Positions 47,185-57,713 of a stretch of DNA of 64,000 bases are shown here, piece by piece; the first letter of the stretch is position 1, and each line of letters begins with the position of its first letter. A program made the position numbers and the translations under genes. The notes beneath the pieces were generated by a model. That model ran no database searches, was not told where the DNA came from, and saw nothing but the letters and a program-made list of their open reading frames with translations. The stretch is from Shewanella marinintestina. GTDB taxonomy: Bacteria; Pseudomonadota; Gammaproteobacteria; Enterobacterales; Shewanellaceae. The DNA lies in assembly GCF_023283845.1 (NCBI RefSeq), contig NZ_JAKILC010000006.1, forward strand, positions 124,001 through 188,000. The letters are read 5' to 3'.

Positions 47185-47640
47185 TCAAAACTTAGCGATT
47201 AGGTTGCCTTTACGGATATTATCCAAAGCAACAGTAAGTTCGTTCCCATCGACTGACAGATTAAGCATTTGCCCATCCACGCCAGTAACGGTGCCTTTTA
47301 AATTACGACTGCCTGCAACAGGCATCGTTAGTTGTACTTTTACAGTCTCACCGATGTAAGCCTGATACTGCTCAGCAGTAAATAGAGGTCTGTCTACACC
47401 AGGAGAAGAAACTTCTAGTGTGTATTCCGTTGAGATTGGATCTTCAACATCCATAACAGCACTGACTTGGCGGCTAGCTTCGGCGCAATCTTCAATGAAG
47501 ATGCCCTTTTCGTTGTCTATATATAGACGCAAGATAGAATGCTTGCCTGCTTGAATATATTCCAAACCCCAAAGCTTATGGCCTAATGCTTCAACTGGCG
47601 CTTTGAGCATCTCTACCAGTTTGCGTTCTAATGTAGCCAA
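47185..47640 (-). CDS. rimP: ribosome maturation factor RimP
   Basis: About 151 residues. Features: [15 protein letters not shown], the [14 protein letters not shown] stretch and [11 protein letters not shown], all typical of RimP, which assists 30S maturation. The family starts at TLERKL; the best start is therefore TTG 47640 with GGGGG seven bases upstream, giving the E. coli length. An ATG is not available; the longer frame begins at another TTG (47661), which lies inside a terminator-like hairpin. Confidence 0.93.
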   Translation of the reverse strand: MATLERKLVEMLKAPVEALGHKLWGLEYIQAGKHSILRLYIDNEKGIFIEDCAEASRQVSAVMDVEDPISTEYTLEVSSPGVDRPLFTAEQYQAYIGETVKVQLTMPVAGSRNLKGTVTGVDGQMLNLSVDGNELTVALDNIRKGNLIAKF

Positions 47641-47657
47641 GGATAACCCCCAGAAAA

Positions 47658-47748
47658 ACAAAAAAGGGCCTAATAGCCCCAGTACACGTCACAGAAAGTG
47701 ACCGTTTTATAAGTTCCAGATAACAAAAAACCCCGTAATGACGAGGTT
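47658..47748 (-). promoter_or_regulatory. leader with three hairpins between tRNA-fMet and rimP
   Basis: Reading the minus strand from the tRNA: AACCTCG/CGGGGTT followed by six T residues (47724-47748), GTCAC/GTGAC (47688-47702), and a small GC stem GGGGC/GCCC followed by TTTTTTGTTTTT (47658-47680). The first and third look like intrinsic terminators. The last one ends about 20 bases before the rimP start. Their order suggests that the tRNA transcript ends and that rimP-nusA-infB depends on partial readthrough or attenuation. Confidence 0.6.
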
Positions 47749-47799
47749 GATATATCCAGAACCTGTAACAGTATAGAAATAAATTCTTTACTGGGAAGC

Positions 47800-47876
<77 letters not shown>

Positions 47877-47979
47877 ACAACTTGTGCAAGTATATTGAGA
47901 AACCTCTTCACTTGCAATAATAAAGGCTGTTTAAAGCACTTTATTATCTTCAATTTCGTCATTGTCGAAATCAAAGATT

Positions 47980-48066
47980 TGGTGCGGATGGGGGGACTTG
48001 AACCCCCACGAGCTTTCGCTCACCAGCCCCTCAAGCTGGCGTGTCTACCAATTCCACCACATCCGC
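47980..48066 (-). tRNA. tRNA-Leu (GAG)
   Basis: 87 bases including CCA, with the long class II variable arm (GTGAGCGAAAGCTCGT). Acceptor GCGGATG / CATCCGC and anticodon loop TTGAGGG give anticodon GAG. It is between secG and tRNA-fMet, as leuU is next to secG in E. coli. Confidence 0.96.
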
Positions 48067-48178
48067 TTAAATCGTTACATCTGACTGTTTTATTTGCCTG
48101 CTACAAGAGAGGGAGTAGCAGGCTTACAGTCGGTATCAATCGATTATGATTGATACCTTTCATAAGTTTCCTTATGAA

Positions 48179-48514
48179 TTAGTCAGGGATCTTATCTTCT
48201 GACTTTTCAGCTTCTTGCTGAACTTGTTCTACAACTTGTGCTGCATTGCTTCCTAGCTCGTCCCATGCACCTTCAGCTTTAGAGTGATTTGCACTTAAGT
48301 TACCAATTGTAAGGCTTAGTGCAAAAAACGCTACAGCTAGAACTGCAGTTGAACGTGTCAAAAAGTTACCAGAACCAGATGAACCGAACAGAGTACCTGA
48401 AGCACCGGCGCCAAAAGAAGCACCCATGTCAGCACCTTTACCTTGCTGGATAAGGATTAAGCCAACTAGACCAATCGCAACCAACAAGTAAACAACCATT
48501 AGAACTTCATACAT
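48179..48514 (-). CDS. secG: preprotein translocase subunit SecG
   Basis: 111 residues with two membrane helices (VLMVVYLLVAIGLVGLILIQ and FLTRSTAVLAVAFFALSLT) joined by the QGKGADMGASFGAGASGTLFGSSG loop typical of SecG. The C-terminal tail is acidic. It supports protein export with SecYE. The ATG is one base after the tpiA stop, so translation may be coupled. Confidence 0.96.
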   Translation of the reverse strand: MYEVLMVVYLLVAIGLVGLILIQQGKGADMGASFGAGASGTLFGSSGSGNFLTRSTAVLAVAFFALSLTIGNLSANHSKAEGAWDELGSNAAQVVEQVQQEAEKSEDKIPD

Positions 48515-48515
48515 A

Positions 48516-49298
48516 TTATGCGCTCATCGCTATCGTACATAAACTGAGAAATTCGGTAGCATTGAGGCTAACACCGCCAATCAATCCACCGTCTACATCA
48601 GGTTGAGCAAACAAATCTGCTGCATTACTCGGTGTTACGCTGCCACCGTACAAAATCCTGATATTTTCTCCGATAAATGGAGATACTTCAGAGAGGCGTT
48701 TGCGAATAAACGCATGAACTTCTTGAGCCTGCTCTGGCGTAGCGCTCTTACCCGTTCCTACTGCCCATAATGGCTCGTAGGCGATAATCGCGTTGTCAAA
48801 AGCCATAGTGCCATTTTTTTCAATGACCACATCTAACTCTTCAGCAATCACTTCAAAAGTACGTCTTGCTTCACGAGCTGGACCTGACTCACCAACACAT
48901 AAGATTGGGGTCAAACCATGTTTTTGAGCTGCAGCAAATTTCTCTGCTACGATATCACTCGTCTCTCCGTACATACGGCGACGTTCTGAATGGCCGATAA
49001 TAACATATCGACATCCTGAATCTTTTAACATCTGACCAGATATTTCGCCAGTATATGCACCAAAGTCATGTTGACTTATGTTTTGTGTGCCCATTCTGAC
49101 TAAGCAGCCGTTTAAGGCTTCTTTGTTTTCATCTAGTAGTTGTCGAACACTTTCTAAGTAAATAGAAGGTGGACATAATACCACTTCCGCTGAATCATCT
49201 TGGAGCTTAGTAGCGAATTTTTTGAAAAGCTCTTGCGCTAGTTGCGCACTGCCATTCATTTTCCAATTACCAGCAACCATGGGACGTCTAAGTGCCAT
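48516..49298 (-). CDS. tpiA: triosephosphate isomerase
   Basis: 260 residues. Active-site residues: Asn/Lys in GNWKMNG, His in IGHSERR near residue 101, Glu in AYEPLWAVGTGKSA near 175, and the phosphate loops GGSV and GGVS. It interconverts the triose phosphates of glycolysis. I use ATG 49298 with AAAGGAGA eight bases upstream; the longer frame to 49412 is not conserved. It lies between glmM and secG. Confidence 0.97.
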   Translation of the reverse strand: MALRRPMVAGNWKMNGSAQLAQELFKKFATKLQDDSAEVVLCPPSIYLESVRQLLDENKEALNGCLVRMGTQNISQHDFGAYTGEISGQMLKDSGCRYVIIGHSERRRMYGETSDIVAEKFAAAQKHGLTPILCVGESGPAREARRTFEVIAEELDVVIEKNGTMAFDNAIIAYEPLWAVGTGKSATPEQAQEVHAFIRKRLSEVSPFIGENIRILYGGSVTPSNAADLFAQPDVDGGLIGGVSLNATEFLSLCTIAMSA

Positions 49299-49495
49299 CA
49301 CTGTCTCCTTTGAAAGCGGCGTGAATAATAGCGAACCACTTGTTAAGTTACAATACCTAAAGGCGTTATTTTTTATATTCTCGGAGGGAACGCGCGTTTT
49401 TTGCGCTACCAAGAACCTAACCGTACAATTAATGATTACCTTTGCTGTAATTTCAATCGCTACGGCTAAATTTGCCTTGTTTATTACATTAATTA

Positions 49496-50833
49496 CTAAA
49501 CTAAATTACGAACGGCATCTGCAATATAGTTAGCATATTCAGTAACAGCTTCTTGCTCATCGCCTTCAACCATCACACGCAGTAGCGGCTCTGTTCCCGA
49601 TTTACGCAATAGAACTCGGCCTCGAGCCCCCAGTTTTTGCTCTACTTCAGCTTTAGCTGCTAGTACAACCTCAGAAGCAAGAGGGTCATTATCCCCTTCG
49701 AAGCGAACATTCACTAGTACCTGCGGCAACATAGTAATACTTTCAGTCAGTTGTTCTAAGCTTGCATTTTGACGCTGCATTGCAGCCACGACCAAAATAC
49801 CCGCAACAATGCCGTCACCAGTTGTACCATGATCCAGATTCAAAATATGACCGGAGTTTTCACCACCGATGCGCCAATCGTGTTCTTTTAATAGTTCCAT
49901 GACGTAGCGGTCGCCCACTTTAGAGCGTACAAATGGAATATTAAGCGCTTGTAATGCGAGATCTAAGCCAAGATTTGACATTAAAGTACCAACAACACCA
50001 CCGCGAAGAATGCCACGTTGCTGAGCATCACAGGCTAAAATATACAAAATTTCATCGCCATCAATCACACGACCATGACGATTAACCATCATAATTCGGT
50101 CGCCATCACCATCTAGTGCAATACCTAAATCAGCATTTTCAGCTAACACAGTTTCACAGATCTTCGCCATAGATGTTGCACCAACTTTATCGTTGATGTT
50201 TAAGCCATTAGGTTTATCGCCAATAGCAATAACTTCTGCTCCTAGCTCTCTAAACACACTAGGTGCTATATGGTAAGTTGCGCCATGAGCACAATCGACC
50301 ACAATTTTAAGGCCACTTAAAGTCTGTTCTGCAGGGAAGTGACTCTTACAATATTCAATGTAGCGACCAGCTGCATCATCAATACGCGCAACTTTACCTA
50401 GCAAGTGAGATTCTACGCATGCTAATGGTTTTTCAAGCTCTGCTTCAATTTCCAGCTCAACGTCATCATCAAGCTTGCTACCATCGTTGGCAAAAAACTT
50501 AATACCGTTATCGTAATAAGGGTTGTGAGATGCGCTAATCACAATACCCGCTTCAGCGCGGAATGTGCGCGTAAGATAAGCAACTGCGGGAGTAGGCATA
50601 GGACCGATAAGCATTACATCAATACCTGCGGCAGACAAACCAGCCTCTAACGCAGATTCAAATAAGTAACCAGAGATCCGAGTATCCTTACCAATAATAA
50701 CTTTATGGGTGCCAGCACGAGATAAAACACGTCCAGCCGCCCAACCTAGTTTTAGCGCCAATTCTGGGGTCATTTTACCCGCGCCAACTTTACCGCGAAT
50801 ACCGTCTGTTCCAAAAAATTGTCTTTGCTTCAC
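49496..50833 (-). CDS. glmM: phosphoglucosamine mutase
   Basis: 445 residues. The phospho-serine loop [19 protein letters not shown] is near residue 97-115, the metal loop DGDGDR near 240, and SGTEP near the C-terminus. It converts glucosamine-6-phosphate to the 1-phosphate for peptidoglycan and LPS. The start is GTG 50833 with GGAG upstream. Order ftsH-folP-glmM is conserved. Confidence 0.97.
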   Translation of the reverse strand: MKQRQFFGTDGIRGKVGAGKMTPELALKLGWAAGRVLSRAGTHKVIIGKDTRISGYLFESALEAGLSAAGIDVMLIGPMPTPAVAYLTRTFRAEAGIVISASHNPYYDNGIKFFANDGSKLDDDVELEIEAELEKPLACVESHLLGKVARIDDAAGRYIEYCKSHFPAEQTLSGLKIVVDCAHGATYHIAPSVFRELGAEVIAIGDKPNGLNINDKVGATSMAKICETVLAENADLGIALDGDGDRIMMVNRHGRVIDGDEILYILACDAQQRGILRGGVVGTLMSNLGLDLALQALNIPFVRSKVGDRYVMELLKEHDWRIGGENSGHILNLDHGTTGDGIVAGILVVAAMQRQNASLEQLTESITMLPQVLVNVRFEGDNDPLASEVVLAAKAEVEQKLGARGRVLLRKSGTEPLLRVMVEGDEQEAVTEYANYIADAVRNLV

Positions 50834-50931
50834 TTGAACTCCAAACTTAATAATCAGGTAGATCTAAATCCATCGATTCTACCGTAAAAAATACTAACCC
50901 TAGCTGAACCGCCGGCATAAAAAGCCAAGTG

Positions 50932-51774
50932 TTATGCTAAAGTTTTAAAATTCTTTGCAGCGTCTAACACTGCTATCATGTCACAGGTTTCTTGTACGTC
51001 ATGTACCCGCACGATCTTGGCACCTGACTGTATAGCCAACATATTACCAGCAAGAGTTGCACTAAGTCTTTGTGATACCTCACGTCCAAGTAATTGGCCG
51101 AACATACTCTTACGTGAAAGCCCAGCCAGAATAGGCAAGTTAAATATAGAAAACTCGCTTATGCGATTCAGTAGCTCATAATTATGAGCCAATGATTTAC
51201 CGAACCCAAAACCAGGATCAAGCACAATATTTTCGCGCTTGATGCCTTCGGCAACACAAGCTGAAACTCGTTGCTCAAAAAACTGATTAATATCAGCTAT
51301 GACGTCATCATAATGAGGCGCGTCTTGCATGGTTCGTGGTTGCCCCTGCATATGCATTAAGCAAACAGGCACATTAAGCTTTGCTGCAACCTCAAGTGCC
51401 CCAGGCTCTTGTAGCGCCCTGACATCATTAATCAAATGCGCGCCAGCATTCACCGCGGCTTCCATTACGGTAGCTTTGCTGGTATCGATAGAAATCCAAA
51501 CATCATGCTTAGCGCTTATATACTCAATTAACGGTAACACTCGCGCTAGCTCATCTTCAGCTGACACATCTTGTGCACCAGGGCGAGTCGACTCACCGCC
51601 TATATCAATAATTTTGGCGCCTTGCGCCACCATCAAATCGGCTTGCTGGCAAGCTCTCGTAAATGATGAGAACTCACCACCATCAGAAAAGGAGTCGGGG
51701 GTCACATTGAGGATCCCCATAACGAGCGGAGAACTTAACTCAAGCGTTTTACCATTAGAGATTAATTTCGACAA
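50932..51774 (-). CDS. folP: dihydropteroate synthase
   Basis: 280 residues with the TIM-barrel signatures GILNVTPDSFSDGG near residue 20, GGESTRPGA near 60, DPGFGFGK near 185 and GLSRKSM near 222. It joins para-aminobenzoate to the pterin in folate synthesis and is the sulfonamide target. The start is TTG 51774; no ATG fits the family length. The ftsH terminator lies just upstream, so folP-glmM may depend on readthrough or a hidden promoter. Confidence 0.96.
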   Translation of the reverse strand: MSKLISNGKTLELSSPLVMGILNVTPDSFSDGGEFSSFTRACQQADLMVAQGAKIIDIGGESTRPGAQDVSAEDELARVLPLIEYISAKHDVWISIDTSKATVMEAAVNAGAHLINDVRALQEPGALEVAAKLNVPVCLMHMQGQPRTMQDAPHYDDVIADINQFFEQRVSACVAEGIKRENIVLDPGFGFGKSLAHNYELLNRISEFSIFNLPILAGLSRKSMFGQLLGREVSQRLSATLAGNMLAIQSGAKIVRVHDVQETCDMIAVLDAAKNFKTLA

Positions 51775-51791
51775 AATAAAGTACCGTAAAC

Positions 51792-51818
51792 AAGAAAACC
51801 CCTAAAAGGGGTTTTCTT
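51792..51818 (-). terminator. terminator between ftsH and folP
   Basis: AAGAAAACCCCT-AAA-AGGGGTTTTCTT, a 12-bp stem with T run, 15 bases after the ftsH stop and 18 bases before the folP start. Confidence 0.85.
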
Positions 51819-51832
51819 AATTTCACTAAAGT

Positions 51833-53776
51833 TTACTTAGCTGGTGATTCATCAGCGTCGCTGACGTCAGGCTTGTCTTCTTTAGTTTCCTTGATCTCTT
51901 CTTTCTTTTCAGAAGAAGTATCATTGTTGTCTTTGTCGTTTGACTGCTGATCTTTTTCCCATTCAGCAGGCATACGTACTTCACGACGTGCCATTAAGTC
52001 GTCAATTTGATTCGCATCAATAGTTTCGTACTTCATCAATGCATCTTTCATTGCGTGAAGAATATCCATATTTTCGGTTAAGAAAGTATGTGCACGTTCA
52101 TAATTTGCATCAATTAGCATTTTAACTTCAGCGTCAATAACACGCGCAGTGTCATCAGACATGTGCTGAGATTTACCCATGCTGCGTCCTAAGAACACTT
52201 CATTTTCATCTTCAGCGTAAAGTACTGGACCTAGCTTTTCAGAGAAGCCCCACTGAGTAACCATGTTACGCGCAATAGAGGTTGCATACTTAATGTCTTG
52301 TGAAGCACCCGTCGAGACTTTTTCACTGCCATAAATAATATCTTCTGCAATACGCCCGCCATAAGCAACCGAGATTTGACTCTCAAGTTTGCGACGACTT
52401 TGGCTGATAGCGTCTGCTTCAGGCAAGAAGAACGTCACACCAAGCGCACGACCACGAGGAATAATAGTCACCTTGTGCACAGGGTCGTGCTCAGGGACTA
52501 AACAACCTACGATTGCATGACCCGCTTCATGATAAGCCGTCATCTCTTTTTCGTCTTCAGACATCACCATGGTCCGGCGCTCAGCACCCATCATGATTTT
52601 GTCTTTTGCACTTTCAAACTCTTCCATACCTACAACACGGCGGCTGTTACGAGCAGCAAACAAGGCTGCTTCGTTAACAAGGTTTGCAAGGTCTGCACCA
52701 GAGAAACCAGGTGTACCACGAGCGATTACACTTGCTTTAACGCCATCAGCTAAAGGTACTTTACGCATATGCACTTTAAGGATCTGTTCACGACCACGTA
52801 CATCAGGTAAACCTACAACTACTTGACGGTCGAAACGACCTGGACGAAGTAATGCAGCATCCAATACGTCTGGACGGTTAGTCGCAGCAATAACAATAAT
52901 ACCTTCGTTACCTTCGAAACCGTCCATCTCTACTAGCATTTGGTTAAGTGTTTGCTCACGCTCATCGTGACCACCACCAACACCTGCGCCACGTTGACGA
53001 CCTACAGCATCGATTTCATCGATAAAGATAATACAAGGTGCAGACTTTTTAGCTTGCTCGAACATGTCACGTACACGAGATGCACCAACACCAACAAACA
53101 TTTCTACGAAATCAGAACCTGAAATAGTAAAGAATGGTACTTTTGCTTCACCAGCAATCGCCTTCGCGAGCAAAGTTTTACCTGTACCTGGTGGACCAAC
53201 TAGCAACACACCAGTAGGAATACGGCCACCGAGCTTTTGGAACTTTGTAGGCTCTTTTAGGTAATCAACCAATTCTTTAACGTCTTCTTTTGCTTCGTCA
53301 CAACCTGCAACATCGCCAAAAGTCGTCTTAATTTGGTCTTCGCTCATCAATTTGGCTTTACTCTTACCAAACGACATAGCACCTTTACCGCCACCGCCTT
53401 GCATCTGACGCATGAAGAAGATCCACACACCGATAAGCAATAGCATTGGGAACCAAGAGATAAAGATTTGAGTTAAGAAACCCGACTCTTCAGCTTCTTG
53501 GCCTTTCATCATGATGCCTTTACGGTCAAGATCGTTGATTAAATCAAGATCTGGCATCGGCATAATGGTGACAAATTTTTCACCTGAACGCGTGGTACCT
53601 TCAATTGTACGTTGGTCGCTTTTCACTTCGACAGTACTAACCTGCCCTGAGCGAACATCATCCAAAAAGGTTGAATAATCCATCTTCGTCTTAGTTGATG
53701 AAGAGGGGGAATAGCCCTGAAAAACTGACATCAACACTACAGCGATGACAACCCAGAGAATTAAATTTTTTGCCAT
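51833..53776 (-). CDS. ftsH: ATP-dependent zinc metalloprotease FtsH
   Basis: 647 residues. Two membrane helices flank a periplasmic segment at the N-terminus (about 1-120). The AAA domain has GPPGTGKT near residue 195, FIDEIDAVG near 250 and the second region of homology; the metalloprotease motif HEAGH is near 418. A charged tail follows. FtsH degrades membrane and short-lived proteins such as LpxC and sigma-32 in E. coli. I use the ATG at 53776 (MAKNLIL); the frame's TTG nine bases earlier is less likely. It lies downstream of rlmE as in most Gammaproteobacteria. Confidence 0.97.
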   Translation of the reverse strand: MAKNLILWVVIAVVLMSVFQGYSPSSSTKTKMDYSTFLDDVRSGQVSTVEVKSDQRTIEGTTRSGEKFVTIMPMPDLDLINDLDRKGIMMKGQEAEESGFLTQIFISWFPMLLLIGVWIFFMRQMQGGGGKGAMSFGKSKAKLMSEDQIKTTFGDVAGCDEAKEDVKELVDYLKEPTKFQKLGGRIPTGVLLVGPPGTGKTLLAKAIAGEAKVPFFTISGSDFVEMFVGVGASRVRDMFEQAKKSAPCIIFIDEIDAVGRQRGAGVGGGHDEREQTLNQMLVEMDGFEGNEGIIVIAATNRPDVLDAALLRPGRFDRQVVVGLPDVRGREQILKVHMRKVPLADGVKASVIARGTPGFSGADLANLVNEAALFAARNSRRVVGMEEFESAKDKIMMGAERRTMVMSEDEKEMTAYHEAGHAIVGCLVPEHDPVHKVTIIPRGRALGVTFFLPEADAISQSRRKLESQISVAYGGRIAEDIIYGSEKVSTGASQDIKYATSIARNMVTQWGFSEKLGPVLYAEDENEVFLGRSMGKSQHMSDDTARVIDAEVKMLIDANYERAHTFLTENMDILHAMKDALMKYETIDANQIDDLMARREVRMPAEWEKDQQSNDKDNNDTSSEKKEEIKETKEDKPDVSDADESPAK

Positions 53777-53845
53777 GTCACTCAAATTACTCGACCTCTT
53801 TTAAAGTCTTTCGAAAACAAATGTTAGAGTACTTACGATAGATTA

Positions 53846-54475
53846 CTATAACTTGTAGCCCGTCGCCACAAGATAGACTTCACGCGAACGTGGTCGTGAA
53901 GAATCGGGCTTGCGTGTTTTAACCGTTTTAAACGCCTCTTTAACCGCTTTCATGTATTCATCAAAGCCCTCCCCCTGAAAGACTTTAACCGCGAAGCATC
54001 CGTTTGGCGCCAAAACTTGATGGCACATATCTAACGCAAGCTCCACTAAATACATGGCTCGAGGTTGATCAACGCCACCAGAACCACTCATATTCGGTGC
54101 CATATCAGATAACACCACATCGACTTTAGCATCACCAACACGAGTTAATAATGCATCCAGTACTTTTTCTTCGCGAAAATCGCCTTGTAGGAAATCAACA
54201 CCAACAATTGGATCCATCGGCAAGATATCACACGCGATAACTTTACCCTTGTCTCCAGCCAATTTAACGGCAATTTGCGACCAACCACCCGGTGCAGCAC
54301 CTAAATCGACAACCGTCATTCCCGGTCGAATGAGTTTATCTTTTTCTTGGATCTCTTCAAGCTTAAAGGCCGCGCGCGACCTTAAACCACGCTTTTGTGA
54401 TAGTTTGACATAGTGATCGTCGAAATGTTCCTGCATCCAGCGAGAGGAGCTAGCCGTTCGTTTTTTTCCTGACAT
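53846..54475 (-). CDS. rlmE: 23S rRNA (uridine-2'-O)-methyltransferase RlmE
   Basis: 209 residues. The SAM-binding motif is [12 protein letters not shown] near residue 60; the K-D-K-E catalytic set is visible as [22 protein letters not shown] near 120 and [14 protein letters not shown] near 160. It methylates U2552 of 23S rRNA (E. coli numbering). It precedes ftsH and is divergent from yhbY, a conserved arrangement. Confidence 0.97.
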   Translation of the reverse strand: MSGKKRTASSSRWMQEHFDDHYVKLSQKRGLRSRAAFKLEEIQEKDKLIRPGMTVVDLGAAPGGWSQIAVKLAGDKGKVIACDILPMDPIVGVDFLQGDFREEKVLDALLTRVGDAKVDVVLSDMAPNMSGSGGVDQPRAMYLVELALDMCHQVLAPNGCFAVKVFQGEGFDEYMKAVKEAFKTVKTRKPDSSRPRSREVYLVATGYKL

Positions 54476-54568
54476 TTAAAATCCGCAACAAAATTGAGAG
54501 TTACACAAAGCATATATAAGGGTAGAATAGCGGGTTTTCAACAGTAACTCAGCATAAAGTTGGTATAA

Positions 54569-54868
54569 ATGAACTTAACAACCAAACAAAAACAGCACTT
54601 AAAAGGCTTAGCGCACAGTCTCAAGCCTGTAGTGATGCTTGGTGGCAACGGCTTGACTGAAGGTGTACTGGCTGAAATTGATAATGCACTTTCTTATCAT
54701 GAATTGATTAAAGTGAAAGTAGCCTCTGGTGACAGAGAACTTAAAAACGCTATCGTAGATGCCATTGTACGTGAAACTAAAGCTGAAAAAGTACAGCTTA
54801 TCGGTCACGTTCTAGTACTGTTCCGTCAGTCTGAAGAAATGAAAATTGCTGTGCCAAAGGCAAAGTAA
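54569..54868 (+). CDS. yhbY: ribosome-associated RNA-binding protein YhbY
   Basis: 99 residues forming one CRM domain: the GNGLTEGVLAEI loop near residue 28 and the KVKVASGDRE strand. Such proteins bind pre-50S ribosomes. It is divergent from rlmE and followed by a bidirectional terminator. The ATG at 54569 is the first in frame; the ribosome-binding site is weak (AAGTTGG). Confidence 0.93.
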   Translation: MNLTTKQKQHLKGLAHSLKPVVMLGGNGLTEGVLAEIDNALSYHELIKVKVASGDRELKNAIVDAIVRETKAEKVQLIGHVLVLFRQSEEMKIAVPKAK

Positions 54869-54915
54869 TTAGCAAAGACAGCTTTAATCTTTATCGCTGT
54901 CAATGCAAGATAAAT

Positions 54916-54951
54916 AAAAAGAGCCGCTGATTAATCAGCGGCTCTTTTTTT
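54916..54951. terminator. bidirectional terminator between yhbY and secF
   Basis: AAAAAGAGCCGCTGA-TTAA-TCAGCGGCTCTTTTTTT: long perfect arms with A/T runs on both sides, ending both convergent units. Confidence 0.95.
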
Positions 54952-54976
54952 ATCCTATGTTTATACGAATAAAATT

Positions 54977-55894
54977 CTACGGCGTGTCGCTAATCGGCGT
55001 TACCTCATAGTGTTCAGCTTTAACTTTCAATAATTCAGGCAAACAAGTTCCTACCGAAATTGACGACAAAGTACCAATCATAATCCCTAGGAACATGGCA
55101 ATAGAGAAGCCTTGTAAAGGTGCCCCGCCCATAATCCACAGCGCGCCAACGGTAAACAAAGTGGTGCCACTGGTCACCATAGTTCTTGAAAACGTCGCTT
55201 TTACTGCGCTACTGCAAATCTCATCTGTTGCCATTTTCGGTTTAGCTATTAAAACCTCGCGTACCCTGTCTGCAATAACAATAGAATCGTTAAGTGAATA
55301 ACCTAAAATAGCCAACACCGCGGCTAAAATGGTTAGGTTGAACTCCATTTGTGTTAAGGCAAAAAAGGCTAATACAAAAATAACGTCATGGAAGAGCGCT
55401 AATAGCGCGCCACTTGCAAGGCGCCATTCAAAACGAAAGCTTAAATAGCCTAAAATACAAAGCATAGCGGCAAGTAATGCTAAACCTCCTTGTTCTGCCA
55501 ATTCCTGGCCAATTTGCGGCCCCACGATACTAGAATTGAGTACTTCAACATTATTAGTTAAAGGTGCCAATACCGTTTTAATGTCACCCGTCGCGGCATT
55601 ATCCACTATAGCGTAACGCAATACCCAACGCCCAGGTTCACCTGCCGAAATAACACTGACTTCTTGCGCTGACTCTTTGCCAAGCACTTGGCTTATTTGC
55701 GCCGCGTTAATATTAGGATCTAACTTAACTTCGGTCACTACGCCGCCAGTAAAATCCAGCCCCCAATTAAAACCGTTAGCCACGATAATCGCCACGGATC
55801 CCAGCATGAGCAGTAACGAAAATACACTTGAAAGGTAACGAGCTTTAGTTAACTTGCTTAAACTTTTTAAATTTTTCAGATTAATATTATTCAT
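54977..55894 (-). CDS. secF: protein translocase subunit SecF
   Basis: 305 residues with six membrane helices and a periplasmic domain between the first two. Motifs: GLDFTGG after the first helix and the RND-type GYSLNDSIVIADRVRE near residue 200. It works with SecD to pull exported proteins through the membrane using the proton motive force. It starts four bases after secD ends. There is no yajC nearby, so this looks like the second SecDF pair of Shewanella rather than the tgt-yajC-secDF locus. Confidence 0.93.
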   Translation of the reverse strand: MNNINLKNLKSLSKLTKARYLSSVFSLLLMLGSVAIIVANGFNWGLDFTGGVVTEVKLDPNINAAQISQVLGKESAQEVSVISAGEPGRWVLRYAIVDNAATGDIKTVLAPLTNNVEVLNSSIVGPQIGQELAEQGGLALLAAMLCILGYLSFRFEWRLASGALLALFHDVIFVLAFFALTQMEFNLTILAAVLAILGYSLNDSIVIADRVREVLIAKPKMATDEICSSAVKATFSRTMVTSGTTLFTVGALWIMGGAPLQGFSIAMFLGIMIGTLSSISVGTCLPELLKVKAEHYEVTPISDTP

Positions 55895-55898
55895 TATA

Positions 55899-57713
55899 TT
55901 ACACCTTCACGTTACGACTAAAGTTGCTACCATAAGCCCAGTTAATCAGCGCTCTCGATGCAAATATTCCAGTAAACATACTGGTCAACAAACCAAGCCC
56001 GAGGGTTAATGCAAAGCCTTGAATCGGCCCATTACCAATGGCATAAAGTACAACTGCAGTGATCATGGTGGTGAAGTTAGCATCAACAATGGTTGAAAAC
56101 GCACTGTCAAAGCCTCGATCGATGGCATGAGCAAAACTTCGCCCCTCTTTTAGCTTATCTTTAATTCGCTCAAAGATAAGTACGTTGGTATCAACGGCCA
56201 TACCAACAGTAAGCACTAACCCTGCAATACCAGGTAAAGTTAAAACTGCTCCAGGGATTAACGCCATCAAGCCAAAAATTAAGATCATATTGGCCATTAA
56301 CGCCACGTTTGCCACCCAGCCAAGTCGGCGGTACCAAAGCCCCATAAACAGCAAGGTAACTCCCATACCTAACGCAAGGGCTGAAAAACCATTGGTAATA
56401 TTCTCTTCACCTAAGCTCGGTCCAATTGTGCGCTCTTCTACAATAGTGACAGGTGCAGTCATTGAACCGGCTCGAAGCAATAACGCCAGTTGCTGCGCCT
56501 CGGCGTAATTGCCAGCACCAGTAATACTAAAGCGATCGCCTAACTGAGATTGGATGGTTGCAACACTGATAACCTCGGTAGTTTGTCTGATTTGACCTTT
56601 ATCATCACGGCTGTATTCGCTGTAAGATGTAGCCATTGGTTTGCCTATGTTGTGACGAGAAAAGTCCGACATCATGCTACCGCCATCGCGATCAAGATGA
56701 ATAACCACTTCAGGTAAGCCCATTTCGCCAAGCGATGCACGAGCATCGACTATGTGCTCGCCGCCTAATACTGGACGCCTAGCAACATATACAGCTTGGC
56801 CTTGCTCATCTCTTAGGGTTTTAGCATTAACAGAGCCTGGCTGTTTAACTTGATAAAAAGCCAAACTTGCCGTGGCACCAATCACTGATTTAGCTGCCGC
56901 AGGATCTTGCACACCCGGTAGTTCAATGCGAATACGGTGCTCTCCTTGGCGCTGTACCACAGCCTCAGTAATCCCTAGTTGCTCAATGCGGCTGCGCATA
57001 ATTTGCAGGTTTTGTTTTACCGTCAAGTCGCGAATATTGAACTTTTCAGTTTCAGACAAAGCCAGTTGTAACGAATTATCGCCAGAATTAGACATTTGCC
57101 AATTAGGATATTGGGTTTTAATGAACTCACGAATAACCGCGCGCTGGTTAAGATCCGTTGCCGAAATATGCACGCCACCATCAACTTGTTGCTTAACACT
57201 CACACCAAACAAGGAGTCTTGACGTACAAACTGCCTAACCGCTTCAACAAAGGCATTGTTATGCAACTTATAAACAGGTTCGATTTCAACATCTAATAAA
57301 AACTGCACCCCTCCGCGTAGATCTAGCCCTAGTTTTATCGGGGTAACCCCCAAAGACAATAGCCAATTAGGCGCTGCTGGTGCCAAGGTTAACGTCAATT
57401 TTGATGGGTCTTCTACTTGGTTACCTAATAACGTTTTAAGCTCTGCTTGCTGAGTATTATCAGCAAGAATGACCGTAGTTTTACCTTGGGCTTGATCGAT
57501 TCGTTTTAAATCGATGCCTTTAGATACTAATAACTGATGCAGCTCCAACGGGTTAATATTAAGTTGGGCTTCCGGCGCTATTTGTACCGCTGCATCTTCG
57601 CCAAAAAATGTTGGCAATGCACTAAATAGCATTACGGTGATAGTGACCACTAACAGCACATATTTCCAGGCTGAGTAATGGTTCAGAATTGTTGCTTTAT
57701 TTTGCTCTCTCAT
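55899..57713 (-). CDS. secD: protein translocase subunit SecD
   Basis: 604 residues. The first membrane helix is followed by a large periplasmic domain (about residues 35-430, with GLDLRGGVQFLLDV and LPGVQDPAAAK), then five helices holding the conserved Asp of VGMAVDTNVLIFERIKD near 515. I use ATG 57713 (MREQNKATILNHYSAWKY); the longer frame to 57830 adds 39 unconserved residues. The first operon gene, secF follows. As noted for secF, the lack of yajC suggests a paralogous copy. Confidence 0.92.
   Translation of the reverse strand: MREQNKATILNHYSAWKYVLLVVTITVMLFSALPTFFGEDAAVQIAPEAQLNINPLELHQLLVSKGIDLKRIDQAQGKTTVILADNTQQAELKTLLGNQVEDPSKLTLTLAPAAPNWLLSLGVTPIKLGLDLRGGVQFLLDVEIEPVYKLHNNAFVEAVRQFVRQDSLFGVSVKQQVDGGVHISATDLNQRAVIREFIKTQYPNWQMSNSGDNSLQLALSETEKFNIRDLTVKQNLQIMRSRIEQLGITEAVVQRQGEHRIRIELPGVQDPAAAKSVIGATASLAFYQVKQPGSVNAKTLRDEQGQAVYVARRPVLGGEHIVDARASLGEMGLPEVVIHLDRDGGSMMSDFSRHNIGKPMATSYSEYSRDDKGQIRQTTEVISVATIQSQLGDRFSITGAGNYAEAQQLALLLRAGSMTAPVTIVEERTIGPSLGEENITNGFSALALGMGVTLLFMGLWYRRLGWVANVALMANMILIFGLMALIPGAVLTLPGIAGLVLTVGMAVDTNVLIFERIKDKLKEGRSFAHAIDRGFDSAFSTIVDANFTTMITAVVLYAIGNGPIQGFALTLGLGLLTSMFTGIFASRALINWAYGSNFSRNVKV

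Noticed and set aside
47895..48149. 84-codon frame across the two tRNA genes
   Set aside because: Covers tRNA-Leu and part of the fMet spacer; the tRNAs are certain, the frame is chance.
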